Assembly (NCBI GenBank): GCA_947498785.1
Contig: CANMLS010000028.1
Span: forward strand, 1 to 64,000
Length of the DNA stretch: 64,000 bases
DNA from: an uncultured Aquimarina sp.
Lineage (GTDB): Bacteria; Bacteroidota; Bacteroidia; Flavobacteriales; Flavobacteriaceae
Direction of reading: 5' to 3'
The position numbers and the translations under genes were made by a program. The notes below the pieces were generated by a model that saw only the letters and a program-made list of their open reading frames with translations, was not told the DNA's origin and ran no database searches. Shown here piece after piece: positions 9,924-20,026 of this stretch (position 1 is its first letter; each line of letters opens with the position of its first letter).

Positions 9924-11207
9924 ATGAAAAAACACGACTTTAATCCAGAAAGCCTTATGATGACTTATGGGTATAAACCAGAGTTATCTGAAGGAGCAAT
10001 AAAATGCCCAATTTTTCAAACATCAACCTTTGTTTTTAAAACAGCAGAAGAGGGGAAGGCTTTTTTTGAACTAGCCTATGGTTTAAGAGAAAAATCTCCA
10101 AAAGAAGAGCCTGGGCTTATATATAGTAGAATCAATAATCCTAATCTTGAGATTTTAGAAAATCGTTTATGCCTTTGGGATAAAGCAGATGATTGTGCTG
10201 TTTTTGAGAGTGGAATGTCTGCAATAAGTACGGTACTATTAGAATTCCTGAAACCAGGAGATTTGTTAGTGTATAGTAACCCTTTGTATGGAGGAACTGA
10301 TCATTTTATTCATCATTTTCTTAATAAAATTGGAGTACATACTATCGGAATAATGCCAGGTCAGGGGATCGATGGAGTCATCAAAATGATTAAAGATTCT
10401 GGTAAAGCAGATCGATTAGCAATGATTTATTTGGAAACACCAGCGAATCCAACTAATAATATTGTTGATATTGATAAATTTAGTCAGGTAGCGAAACAAT
10501 TCAGTAAAGGAGACAAACAAGCTCTTGTAGCGGTAGATAATACATATATGGGACCCTTATGGCAGCACCCTTTGCAATGCGGTGCAGATTTGGTGTTGTA
10601 TTCAGCGACCAAATACATTGGAGGACATAGTGACCTTATTGCAGGGGCAGTTTTAGGAAATGTAGAATTGATGGTACGTGTTAAAACATTACGTACATTT
10701 CTGGGGAATATGGTAAGCCCACATACCGCATGGCTATTGCTCAGAAGTTTAGAAACACTGAAAGTGAGAATGGATCAGCAAACTCAAAATGCTCAGATTG
10801 TTGCTGATTATTTAAAAAATCACTCAAAAGTTAAAAATGTATATTATCTAGGTTTATTAGAAGAAGGAACAGAGATGTATCAGGTATATCAGAAGCAATG
10901 TTTTGCACCAGGAGCAATGGTTTCTTTTGATATAATAGGTGGTGAAAAAGAAGCGTTTACTTTCTTAAATCACCTAAAACTAATGAAATTAGCTGTAAGC
11001 TTGGGAGGTACAGAAAGTTTAGCAGAGCATCCAAAAACAATGACACATGCAGGAGTAGATGAAGAGCAAAGGCAACAAATGAAAATTACAGATCAATTGG
11101 TGAGATTATCAATAGGTATAGAGCATTCTAAAGATCTAATTTGGGATTTGAAACAGGCCTTAGGAAAGGTTGAATCTTATTCTACAAAAGAATTGAAGGT
11201 GATATAA
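9924..11207 (+). CDS. Cys/Met metabolism PLP-dependent enzyme (methionine gamma-lyase / cystathionine gamma-synthase family)
   Basis: YSRINNPNLEILENRL, YSATKYIGGHSDLIAGAVLG PLP-lysine motif. Confidence 0.88.
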   Translation: MKKHDFNPESLMMTYGYKPELSEGAIKCPIFQTSTFVFKTAEEGKAFFELAYGLREKSPKEEPGLIYSRINNPNLEILENRLCLWDKADDCAVFESGMSAISTVLLEFLKPGDLLVYSNPLYGGTDHFIHHFLNKIGVHTIGIMPGQGIDGVIKMIKDSGKADRLAMIYLETPANPTNNIVDIDKFSQVAKQFSKGDKQALVAVDNTYMGPLWQHPLQCGADLVLYSATKYIGGHSDLIAGAVLGNVELMVRVKTLRTFLGNMVSPHTAWLLLRSLETLKVRMDQQTQNAQIVADYLKNHSKVKNVYYLGLLEEGTEMYQVYQKQCFAPGAMVSFDIIGGEKEAFTFLNHLKLMKLAVSLGGTESLAEHPKTMTHAGVDEEQRQQMKITDQLVRLSIGIEHSKDLIWDLKQALGKVESYSTKELKVI

Positions 11208-11283
11208 AAGCATATGAATAATGTATTTAATTTTTTTAGAGAGGAGGGGGTATCGACTAAATAAAAATGGGGTTTTTTCCCCA

Positions 11284-11313
11284 TTGTACGAACAAGCAAT
11301 CGTGGTATCTTTG
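11284..11313 (+). promoter_or_regulatory. Bacteroidota-type promoter TTG-N19-TATCTTTG
   Basis: TTG at 11284-11286 and TATCTTTG at 11306-11313, upstream of the untracked 28-aa ORF. Confidence 0.6.
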
Positions 11314-11363
11314 TTTCATAATTATAAAATAAATATTATAAACCAATTTTACACATAGAAATC

Positions 11364-11450
11364 ATGAATTTATTCGGTATCAATTTTCAATCTATTTTAA
11401 AATTTATTAAAGAACTTCCAAGAGCTAGTAGTAATGCAATGCGTAGATAA
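11364..11450 (+). CDS. Putative 28-aa small protein MNLFGINFQSILKFIKELPRASSNAMRR
   Basis: ATG..TAA ORF between a consensus promoter and a strong hairpin; below the length cutoff of the ORF track. Confidence 0.4.
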   Translation: MNLFGINFQSILKFIKELPRASSNAMRR

Positions 11451-11510
11451 AAACCATTACATATTATCTTAGAAATTAATTTGGGGGATTAAAAGAGTAA
11501 GAGAAAAAAT

Positions 11511-11544
11511 AATAAACCCGTATTTGTGTAAATACGGGTTTATT
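11511..11544. terminator. 15-bp perfect hairpin AATAAACCCGTATTT-gtgt-AAATACGGGTTTATT
   Basis: Perfect inverted repeat with AT-rich flanks. Confidence 0.7.
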
Positions 11545-11665
11545 ATAGGAAATGTTTTTTGCGCTTTATAGCTATGTTGTGATGTAAATAAAAAACGAAA
11601 ATTGAATGCAAAAAAATCTTTTAAAGCGAATTGAAAAAATTTAAATTACTTCTTCTTTGAGAAAA

Positions 11666-12118
11666 CTATTTTTTAATATTTGCTGTGTCTTTGAGTTTTA
11701 CCCTTCTTGCTTTGAAGGTCTTAAATAGAAAACTTTTATAAGCTCTGATATAACATAAATTTATATCCTCATTATTTATCCAAACTTTTACAGTATATGT
11801 TTTTCCGCTATCAGCATTATATATTGTACCTCCTGATAGTTCACCATTTTCATATTTCAATTCATTTAAGATATTCATCCCTAGCAAAGGACGTTTTTGA
11901 AGCTCTTTTACAGGGTTATTGTTGTCTAGGCCATTAAAATTAGATAATGGGTTCTTTGCTCTTTTGTGAATCTTTCCATAAAAAAAATCTCCATCGTTAT
12001 AAATTTCTATTATTGAGCCTCCTGTGATTTGCCATTTACCTATATAGGTTTCAGATGTAATAGAAGAAGAATCTGGGGCTATCAGAAAAAATAATGTCAA
12101 AAGAAAAATGAACTTCAT
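11666..12118 (-). CDS. DUF2147-like secreted protein
   Basis: Signal peptide; YIGKWQITGGSIIEIYNDGDFFYGKIHKR...LLGMNILNELKYENGELSGGTIYNADSGKTYTVKVWI. Confidence 0.8.
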   Translation of the reverse strand: MKFIFLLTLFFLIAPDSSSITSETYIGKWQITGGSIIEIYNDGDFFYGKIHKRAKNPLSNFNGLDNNNPVKELQKRPLLGMNILNELKYENGELSGGTIYNADSGKTYTVKVWINNEDINLCYIRAYKSFLFKTFKARRVKLKDTANIKK

Positions 12119-12193
12119 TCATATAAATTTATCAATTATACTGCATTAATCCGAAAAAAACTATAAAATGACTAAATATAATGAATAAAAAAA

Positions 12194-12224
12194 CCTCACA
12201 GTCTGGTGTAAAAAGACTGTGAGG
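12194..12224 (-). terminator. Hairpin CCTCACAGTCT / AGACTGTGAGG downstream of fumC
   Basis: 11-bp perfect inverted repeat with A/T flank. Confidence 0.8.
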
Positions 12225-12248
12225 CTTGATGTTTAAAGGGGTAATGTT

Positions 12249-13646
12249 CTATTTTAAAGTACCGACCATATCTTCTGGTTTTACCCATTCATCAAATTCT
12301 TGATCGGTTACATATCCAAGAGCGATAGCTTCATGTTTTAATGTTGTACCATTTTGGTGAGCCGTATTAGCAATTTCTGCAGCTTTATAATATCCTATTT
12401 TTGTGTTTAAGGCTGTAACAAGCATCAAGGAATTATTTAACAATTCTGTAATTCTTTTTTGGTTGGGTTCAATCCCTTGTGCACAATGTACATCAAAAGA
12501 GACGCAAGCATCACCAATGAGTTGTGCACTTTGCAATAAGTTAGATGCCATTACTGGTTTAAAAACGTTTAACTCAAAATGGCCTTGCATTCCACCAACA
12601 TTAATAGCTACATCATTTCCTAATACTTGAGCGCATACCATAGTGAGTGCTTCACATTGTGTAGGGTTTACTTTTCCTGGCATAATAGAACTTCCTGGCT
12701 CGTTAGCAGGGATAATCAGTTCACCAATACCACTTCGCGGACCAGAAGCCAGCATACGAATATCATTTCCTATTTTGTTAAGAGAAACGGCTAATTGTTT
12801 TAAGGCACCGTGGCTTTCTACAAATGCATCGTGCGCTGCCAAAGCTTCAAATTTATTTTCAGCAGTAATAAATGGTAAGCTGGTAAATTGTGCAATAAAC
12901 TCTGATACTCTTTTGGCATATCCTTTTGGAGTATTTAACCCAGTTCCAACAGCTGTGCCACCTAAAGCCAATTCTGCCAAATGGGGTAAAGTATTTTCTA
13001 ATGCTTTTATTCCATGATCTAATTGAGAAACATATCCAGATAATTCTTGTCCAATGGTAAGGGGAGTGGCATCCATAAAATGCGTCCTTCCAATTTTTAC
13101 AACATTTCTAAGTTTTTCAGATTTTTTCTTAAGCGTATCTCTTAGTTGAGTAATTCCAGGAATGGTAACTTCTACTATTTTTTTATAAGCAGCAATATGC
13201 ATGCCTGTAGGAAAAGTATCATTAGAAGATTGAGATTTATTAACATCATCATTAGGTTGTAATGTTTTTTCTCCTTCACCTATTGTTTCTCCTGCAATTT
13301 GATGTGCTCTATTTGCAATAACCTCATTCACGTTCATGTTACTTTGCGTTCCAGAGCCTGTTTGCCAGATTACTAACGGGAATTGGTCATCATGTTTTCC
13401 TTCTAATATCTCATCACAAACTTGTGCAATTAAATCTCTTTTTTCTATTGGTAAGACTCCAAGTTCACAGTTGGTATATGCAGCAGCTTTTTTTAAATAG
13501 GCAAATCCATAAACAATTTCTAATGGCATTGATGCAGGTGCCCCAATTTTAAAGTTATTTCTAGAACGTTCCGTTTGCGCCCCCCAAAGCTTATCAGCAG
13601 GTACTTTTACCTCGCCCATTGTATCCTTTTCTATTCTATATTGCAT
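12249..13646 (-). CDS. fumC: Class II fumarate hydratase
   Basis: [32 protein letters not shown]; signature [11 protein letters not shown]. Confidence 0.96.
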   Translation of the reverse strand: MQYRIEKDTMGEVKVPADKLWGAQTERSRNNFKIGAPASMPLEIVYGFAYLKKAAAYTNCELGVLPIEKRDLIAQVCDEILEGKHDDQFPLVIWQTGSGTQSNMNVNEVIANRAHQIAGETIGEGEKTLQPNDDVNKSQSSNDTFPTGMHIAAYKKIVEVTIPGITQLRDTLKKKSEKLRNVVKIGRTHFMDATPLTIGQELSGYVSQLDHGIKALENTLPHLAELALGGTAVGTGLNTPKGYAKRVSEFIAQFTSLPFITAENKFEALAAHDAFVESHGALKQLAVSLNKIGNDIRMLASGPRSGIGELIIPANEPGSSIMPGKVNPTQCEALTMVCAQVLGNDVAINVGGMQGHFELNVFKPVMASNLLQSAQLIGDACVSFDVHCAQGIEPNQKRITELLNNSLMLVTALNTKIGYYKAAEIANTAHQNGTTLKHEAIALGYVTDQEFDEWVKPEDMVGTLK

Positions 13647-13832
13647 AGCCTTAATGATTTGTATTTTTTGAAAAGGCAAATTTAAGCATTTGCCATCCTA
13701 ATTTCTCAATAAAAGGGACTATTTTTTGATATATAAATTATCATTAGAAAGATAAAAAATAAATTATATTTCTATTATGACATATAAATAAAACTTATTA
13801 TTTTTGTCAAAATTGAAAATTAGAATATCGTT

Positions 13833-14009
13833 ATGTTTGAATTTGATCAGTACCTTGGTTTTTTAGCTTTTTTAACTATCCTAACTATAGGGTTTTGGCT
13901 AATGATCTTTTTGTTAACTTTTGTAGTTCCTTACTGGATTGTTGGTGCAAATATTGAGAACTTTAAAATGTGGAGAGAGTCAAAACGTAAAGCTAAAGAA
14001 GAAGCATAA
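13833..14009 (+). CDS. 58-aa small membrane protein
   Basis: ATG..TAA ORF MFEFDQYLGFLAFLTILTIGFWLMIFLLTFVVPYWIVGANIENFKMWRESKRKAKEEA; one or two TM stretches and a charged tail; TATTTTTG at 13799-13806 and a terminator downstream. Confidence 0.65.
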   Translation: MFEFDQYLGFLAFLTILTIGFWLMIFLLTFVVPYWIVGANIENFKMWRESKRKAKEEA

Positions 14010-14031
14010 TCAGATATTATATATATTAAAC

Positions 14032-14063
14032 AAAAAAAGGAAGTCAATTTGGCTTCTTTTTTT
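14032..14063 (+). terminator. Rho-independent terminator
   Basis: AAAAAAAGGAAGTC-aattt-GGCTTCTTTTTTT. Confidence 0.75.
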
Positions 14064-14532
14064 GTTTAAGACCATGAATGATATTTAGGTTTTTACCATT
14101 ATTTTTAGTGTTAATTTACTCATCCTAAAGTGTTCTACGCTAAAAGTATTAGCATAACTAAAATTTAGATCGAGATTTCTTTGAAAAATATTAGTTACCT
14201 CAATCTAGAAGAGAGTAGATTAATAAATCTTGAGTCGGAGTCTACGTATCCTTCGACTATATATAGTGTATTTTTGTGATAATTTTATGGTATTAATATT
14301 ATGATCTAATTGATTGATGTGAAAATAATGTCGTAATCGAAGAAGTTTTACCTATAAACAATTCGACTCCAAGTATTAGAATTTTGCTCTTAGTGTATTC
14401 TACCGAAATCTGGGTTTTTATAGAGAAAAGTATATGAATTATCTGTTACATTAGAGTGGATGTTTAAAAACTTTGTTTTATTTAATGAATTCTCAGGAGT
14501 TTCTTTATATCTATATGATATTTTAAAAAAAA

Positions 14533-14874
14533 TTAAAGAATATCAATGACTTTTTGTGGAGGCCTTCCTATAATGGCTTTATTATCTTTAATAACAATTG
14601 GTCTTTCAATAAGAATTGGGTTTTTACTTAAAACAGAAATCAATTCGGAATCTGCAATATCTTTACCTTTGTAATTTTCTTTCCATATGGCTTCATTTTT
14701 TCTTACTAAATCTATTGGAGAAATATTTAAAAATTTGATTATTTCTGTTAATTCTTCTATAGAAGGAGGGTTTTCTAGGTATTTTACAATCTTGATGTTT
14801 TCGTTTTTCTCTTCCAGTATAGTAAGCGTTTCTCTAGATTTACGACATCTTGGATTATGATAAATTGTTGTCAT
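14533..14874 (-). CDS. ArsC/Spx-type arsenate reductase family protein
   Basis: MTTIYHNPRCRKSRETLTILEEK...IKDNKAIIGRPPQKVIDIL. Confidence 0.88.
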   Translation of the reverse strand: MTTIYHNPRCRKSRETLTILEEKNENIKIVKYLENPPSIEELTEIIKFLNISPIDLVRKNEAIWKENYKGKDIADSELISVLSKNPILIERPIVIKDNKAIIGRPPQKVIDIL

Positions 14875-15026
14875 TGTTGTTTTTTTAAAGATAGAAGCCT
14901 GATGACAGAGGTTTGATACTTCTTTAGGGTATAATCTTTGACTTCGGATCTATTTTTTTTCTAAATTAATAATGAAAATTTAAATTTGGTTCTATTTTTA
15001 AATTATTGGTTTGCCTAACTCTTAAA

Positions 15027-16125
15027 TCATTCTTCTTGTTTTTGCCCCATCATCATTAAGTAAGCTTTTAGAAATTTATCAATATTTCCATCCATCACTG
15101 CATCTACATTTCCAGTTTCTTCAGTTGTTCTCACATCTTTTACAAGTTTATAAGGATGCATTACATAGTTTCTAATTTGAGAACCCCACTCGATTTTCAT
15201 TTTTGACGCTTCGATCTCATCACGTTGCGCTCTTTGTTTCTGAAGTTCTATTTCGAATAGTTGCGATTTAAGCATTTGTAATGCTTTTATCCTATTTTCT
15301 TGTTGTGATCTAGTATCTGAACATGAAATTTGAATACCAGTAGGAAAGTGAGTAAGCTGTACTTTGGTTTCTACTTTATTTACATTTTGCCCACCTGCAC
15401 CACTAGATCTGGATGTTATGATTTCATAATCAGCAGGGTTAATATCTATTTCTATACTATCATCAGCAAGAGGATATACATAAATAGAAGCAAAAGAAGT
15501 GTGTCGTTTAGCATTACTGTCAAACGGAGAAATTCGTACCAATCGATGTACACCATTTTCTCCTTTAAGCCATCCAAAGGCATAATCACCATCAATTTCG
15601 AGTGTGACGGTTTTTATTCCAGCAACATCCCCTCCTTGATAGTTTAGTTCTCTAACAGTATACCCTTGTTTTTCTGCCCACATCAAATACATTCGCATTA
15701 GCATACTTGCCCAATCACAACTTTCTGTGCCTCCAGCACCAGCTGTGATTTGTAAAACTGCGCTCATGTTATCTCCTTCATCACTTAACATGTTTTTGAA
15801 TTCTAAACTTTCAATTTCAGATAGTGATTCTTCATAACGATCTGTTACTTCAGCTTCTGTAGCATCTCCCTCTTTGTAAAATTCATGCAGAACCTCAAGG
15901 TCATCTACCATAGAGACTCCTTTTTCATAGTCAGACACCCATTTTTTTTCAGCATTAAGAGAGCGCATTAATTTTTCTGCTTCTTGTGCATTGTCCCAAA
16001 AATCAGGAGCATAAGTTTTTTCTTCTTCGTTTGCTATTTCTATAAGTTTGGCATCAATGTCAAAGATACCTCCTTAACGCAACCAGGCGCTTTCTGAGAT
16101 CTAATAAAGTCTCTGTTGTAATCAT
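15027..16125 (-). CDS. prfB: Peptide chain release factor 2, expressed by programmed +1 frameshift
   Basis: GGQ motif [11 protein letters not shown] in 15027..15968. Upstream ATG at 16125 gives [21 protein letters not shown] then UGA (16060-16062) within AGGAGGTATCTTTGAC; the +1 frame ([41 protein letters not shown]) is open into the tracked ORF; total 365 aa. Confidence 0.97.
16060..16076 (-). promoter_or_regulatory. RF2 programmed frameshift signal (internal SD AGGAGG, slippery CUU, in-frame UGA-C)
   Basis: Reverse strand reads TTAAGGAGGTATCTTTGAC. Confidence 0.96.
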
Positions 16126-16237
16126 AATCTAATTAATTTTTGACAAAAATAGGATTTAACAGTTCAGTAAGAAATAATTTTGGTGTTATTTTATAATTTT
16201 AGAAATTTTACAAACTTTTCTATACAAATCATACTCT

Positions 16238-18655
16238 ATGAAACTTTATTATATTTGTTTATTCTTTCTAATAGGAAATGTTGCTTCTGCTCAATTTCTT
16301 AAAGAACAGAAAAATTTAAAATCTTATGATGGTTACTTTAGGTTTCATTATAATGAAGAGAAAGATGAGATTTATCTCGAGGTAAATAAACTTGGGTCTG
16401 AATTTTTATATGTTCATTCTTTGGCTACAGGATTAGGATCTAATGATATAGGTTTGGATAGAGGTCAAATTGGAGAAGGAGTAGTAGTGAAATTTCAAAA
16501 AGCAGGAAATAAATTATTACTTGTTCAGTCTAATCAACGATATCGTGCTATTACCAATAATACATTGGAAAAAAGAAGTGTAGAACAGGCATTTACAAAA
16601 TCAATACTATTTGGTTTCCCTATTAAAGAAGAGAAAACAGGAAAGTACATTATAGATTTAACGCCTTTCTTATTACAGGATACTCATGGCATTATAGAAA
16701 GATTAAAAACTCAAAAAGAAGGTGTTTATAGTATTGATAAACAAAAAAGTGCGTTGAGTCTCGAAAGAACTAAAGCTTTTCCCAAAAATGTAGAATTTGA
16801 AGCTTTACTTACATATACAGGAACTTCTAATAGTCAAAACGTTAGATCTGTAGCGCCTAATTCAAAATACCTTACCGTTATTCAGCACCACTCATTTGTA
16901 GAGTTACCAGACGACGGGTATAAGAAAAGGGCATTTGATCCGAGAAGTGGTTCTATATTTATATCATATATGGATTATGCTACTCCTGTGCATGAGCCGA
17001 TTACAAAACGATATAGTATTCGTCATCGGTTAGAGAAAAAAAATCCTAACCAGACGATTAGTGAAGCTAAAGAACCAATTGTGTATTATCTGGATCCTGG
17101 TACACCAGAACCCGTACGATCAGCATTATTAGAAGGAGCAAGATGGTGGAACGAAGCATATGAAGCTATTGGTTTTAAAGATGCATTTCAGGTAAAGATG
17201 TTGCCAGAAGATGCTGATCCAATGGATTTACGATATAATGTTATCCAATGGGTACATCGATCAACACGGGGATGGAGTTATGGAGCGAGTGTAGTGGATC
17301 CAAGAACTGGAGAAATCTTGAAAGGACATGTGAGTTTAGGTAGTTTAAGAATCAGACAAGATTTTTTAATTGCCCAGGCTTTGCTAAATAAACCTTTTGC
17401 AGCAAATGATGATAATTATAAGCCTATGTTGGAAATGGCTTTAGCTCGTATTCGACAATTATCTGCTCACGAAGTAGGACATACTATTGGATTTGCTCAT
17501 AATTTTGCAGCGAGTACAAATGGAAGAGCATCTGTAATGGATTATCCCCATCCTACAATAACTCTTAAGGATGATAGGGTAGATTTGTCAAATGCTTATG
17601 ATACAAATATTGGGGAATGGGATAAAGTAACAGTAGCGTATAGTTATTCAGAGTTTGAAGAAGGAATAAACGAAGATGAAGCGCTGAGAGCAATTCTGGA
17701 TAAAGCATATTCATCTGGACTTAGGTTTATATCTGATAGTGATGCAAGACCACAAGGTGGTGCCCATGAATTAGCACATCTATGGGATAATGGTAAGAGC
17801 GTTACAGATGAGTTGATAAATGTATTAAAAATTAGAGAAGTTGCAATAGGAACTTTTTCTACAGATAATATTCGTAGTAATGAACCCTACTCAGTTCTCG
17901 AGGATGTTTTTGTTCCACTTTATTTCTTTCATAGGTATCAAACAGAAGCAACAGTAAAACTAATTGGAGGCTTGAATTATAATTATGCCGTTAAAGGCGA
18001 TCAACAAACCATTGTTGAGACAGTTAGTCCTAAAAAACAAAAAGAAGCATTGATACAAGTGTTACAGACACTAACACCACAAAAGCTTGCTATTCCTGAA
18101 GATAAACTAAAATTGTTTCCTCCAAGAGCTTTTGGTTATCAGCGAACAAGAGAGTCTTTTAAAGGAAAAACAGGAGTTGGTTTTGATGCACTTAGTGTCG
18201 CATCGACAGCAAGTGATATGAGTCTTTCTCTTTTGTTACACCCAGAAAGAGCTTCGAGATTAGTACAACAAAAAAGTTTAGATCAGAATCAGTTAGGTCT
18301 TTCAGAAACATTAGATCAATTGATCACATTGTCTTTTAAAACTAAAGTAAAGAATAATTATCATAAAGAAGTGCAAGAAGTGGTAAAAGCAAATGTCTTA
18401 AAGCATCTTATGAATCTTAGTGCTGATAAAAAGACTTATTCTCAAGTAAATGCAATAGCTTATGGAAAGATTGTAGATCTAGTTGCTCTTCTGAAAAACA
18501 CTGAAGAGGGATCCTTTGACAAAGTATATAACAGCTTTTATATAGATAAAATCAATAGGTTTTTAGAGCATCCAGAAAAATTTAAAGTTTTACCATCTCC
18601 AAAAATCCCAGATGGTTCTCCTATAGGAAGTTATCAGTGTAGTGTGCAGCAGTAG
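16238..18655 (+). CDS. Secreted zinc-dependent metalloprotease (DUF5117/metzincin type)
   Basis: Signal peptide; HEVGHTIGFAHNFAASTNGRASVMDYPHP metzincin motif with downstream Met-turn. Confidence 0.88.
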   Translation: MKLYYICLFFLIGNVASAQFLKEQKNLKSYDGYFRFHYNEEKDEIYLEVNKLGSEFLYVHSLATGLGSNDIGLDRGQIGEGVVVKFQKAGNKLLLVQSNQRYRAITNNTLEKRSVEQAFTKSILFGFPIKEEKTGKYIIDLTPFLLQDTHGIIERLKTQKEGVYSIDKQKSALSLERTKAFPKNVEFEALLTYTGTSNSQNVRSVAPNSKYLTVIQHHSFVELPDDGYKKRAFDPRSGSIFISYMDYATPVHEPITKRYSIRHRLEKKNPNQTISEAKEPIVYYLDPGTPEPVRSALLEGARWWNEAYEAIGFKDAFQVKMLPEDADPMDLRYNVIQWVHRSTRGWSYGASVVDPRTGEILKGHVSLGSLRIRQDFLIAQALLNKPFAANDDNYKPMLEMALARIRQLSAHEVGHTIGFAHNFAASTNGRASVMDYPHPTITLKDDRVDLSNAYDTNIGEWDKVTVAYSYSEFEEGINEDEALRAILDKAYSSGLRFISDSDARPQGGAHELAHLWDNGKSVTDELINVLKIREVAIGTFSTDNIRSNEPYSVLEDVFVPLYFFHRYQTEATVKLIGGLNYNYAVKGDQQTIVETVSPKKQKEALIQVLQTLTPQKLAIPEDKLKLFPPRAFGYQRTRESFKGKTGVGFDALSVASTASDMSLSLLLHPERASRLVQQKSLDQNQLGLSETLDQLITLSFKTKVKNNYHKEVQEVVKANVLKHLMNLSADKKTYSQVNAIAYGKIVDLVALLKNTEEGSFDKVYNSFYIDKINRFLEHPEKFKVLPSPKIPDGSPIGSYQCSVQQ

Positions 18656-18755
18656 AATATAATAGCTAATTAATACTCAAATACATTTTTATAGCAGAAA
18701 TTTGTTTTATAGACCTGTTCTAAGAAATAATTGACTTTGTGAAAAATAATACTCC

Positions 18756-19973
18756 ATGGATATAGAAAGAGATTTTAGGCATAAATTAAAAGAAATTAGT
18801 AAGGTTTTGGATGATAAAACTTTTGAAAATAAAGAAGTTGGGGTGTTGTCTGGTGTCTCGGGAATAGCATTATTTCAGTTTTATTATGCTAAGTTTTTGG
18901 ATGATGATACGCATTCGGATAAAGGGGTAGAAACAATAACAAAAGCTGTAGAGCTTATTAATGAAGGGTTTACATATCCAACTTTTTGCACAGGTATTGC
19001 TGGGGCATGTTGGACATTAGAAATTCTTAAAGAAGAAGAGTTTGTTGAGCTTGAAGATGATTTTCTATCATCTGATCTAGATGAATATCTGTTAGAAGCT
19101 ATGAGAGCTGATATAGAAGTAGAAAACTTTGACTTTTTACATGGAGCAATGGGATATGGGTATTATTTTTTAAAAAGGTATCAAAATACTACTTCTTTGG
19201 TGTTGAAAAATGGATATAAAGAATATCTTGATGAGTTAATAAATGCACTCAAAAAAACTGCAAAAAAGAATGACCGTGGAGTCTGGTGGGAATCTATTTT
19301 AAAAAGAGAAGATAATCTTAAGGGGTGTAACCTGAGTTTATCTCACGGGATATCAAGTACGATTAATTTTTTGTCCAGAATAGCAGAACACAAAGAGTTT
19401 TATGATGATGTTAGTGAGGTGTTAACTCAAACTGTTCAGTTTGTAAAGAGTTATAAAAATCGGGATACTGCAGAAAGTTCACAATTTCCTAGCTGGATAG
19501 TAGAAGAAAATAATGTAGATTATTATTCAAGATTAGCATGGTGTTATGGTGATTTAGGAGTAGGAATATCTCTTTTGCATGCAGGAGAAGCTTTAAAAGA
19601 TGAAGAGCTTAAAAATGAAGCAGTTACTATATTAAAACATTCTACCAAAAGAAGAGATGTAAAAGAAGCAGGAGTTAAGGATGCTGGATTATGTCATGGT
19701 GCATATGGTATACTCCTTATCTATAATTATATATATAGAAAAACCAAAGAAATAGTATTTAAAGAAACAGCTGATTATTGGGCTCAACAAGCTCTCAGTA
19801 TGGGAATTCATGAAAAAGGATACGCTGGATATATGGTATGGTGTAGTTCTGAGAAAGAGCAATGGAAAACGGAAGTGAGTTTGCTTGAAGGAATTGCAGG
19901 TATAGGTTTGTCTATTATATCTTATTTAGCACCCTTTGACACCAAATGGGATGAATGCCTTTTGATTAGTTAA
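18756..19973 (+). CDS. LanC-like (lanthionine synthetase C-like) protein
   Basis: Repeated G-x-x-G helical-barrel motifs (GVLSGVSGIALF, DFLHGAMGYGYYFL, LSLSHGISSTINFL, LLEGIAGIGLSI) plus zinc ligands in WCYGDLG and LCHGAYG. Confidence 0.85.
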   Translation: MDIERDFRHKLKEISKVLDDKTFENKEVGVLSGVSGIALFQFYYAKFLDDDTHSDKGVETITKAVELINEGFTYPTFCTGIAGACWTLEILKEEEFVELEDDFLSSDLDEYLLEAMRADIEVENFDFLHGAMGYGYYFLKRYQNTTSLVLKNGYKEYLDELINALKKTAKKNDRGVWWESILKREDNLKGCNLSLSHGISSTINFLSRIAEHKEFYDDVSEVLTQTVQFVKSYKNRDTAESSQFPSWIVEENNVDYYSRLAWCYGDLGVGISLLHAGEALKDEELKNEAVTILKHSTKRRDVKEAGVKDAGLCHGAYGILLIYNYIYRKTKEIVFKETADYWAQQALSMGIHEKGYAGYMVWCSSEKEQWKTEVSLLEGIAGIGLSIISYLAPFDTKWDECLLIS

Positions 19974-20026
19974 TTAAATACAGGTTAATTGTAACTTTTG
20001 AAAAATTAAATAAAAATTTTACGACG

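Noticed and set aside
12403-13017. Plus-strand ORFs of 75 and 124 aa
   Set aside because: Antisense to fumC with no start signals or recognisable domain
14064-14532. About 470-bp ORF-poor gap beside arsC-like gene as a possible ncRNA
   Set aside because: No strong hairpin, promoter pair or protein fossil could be supported by eye
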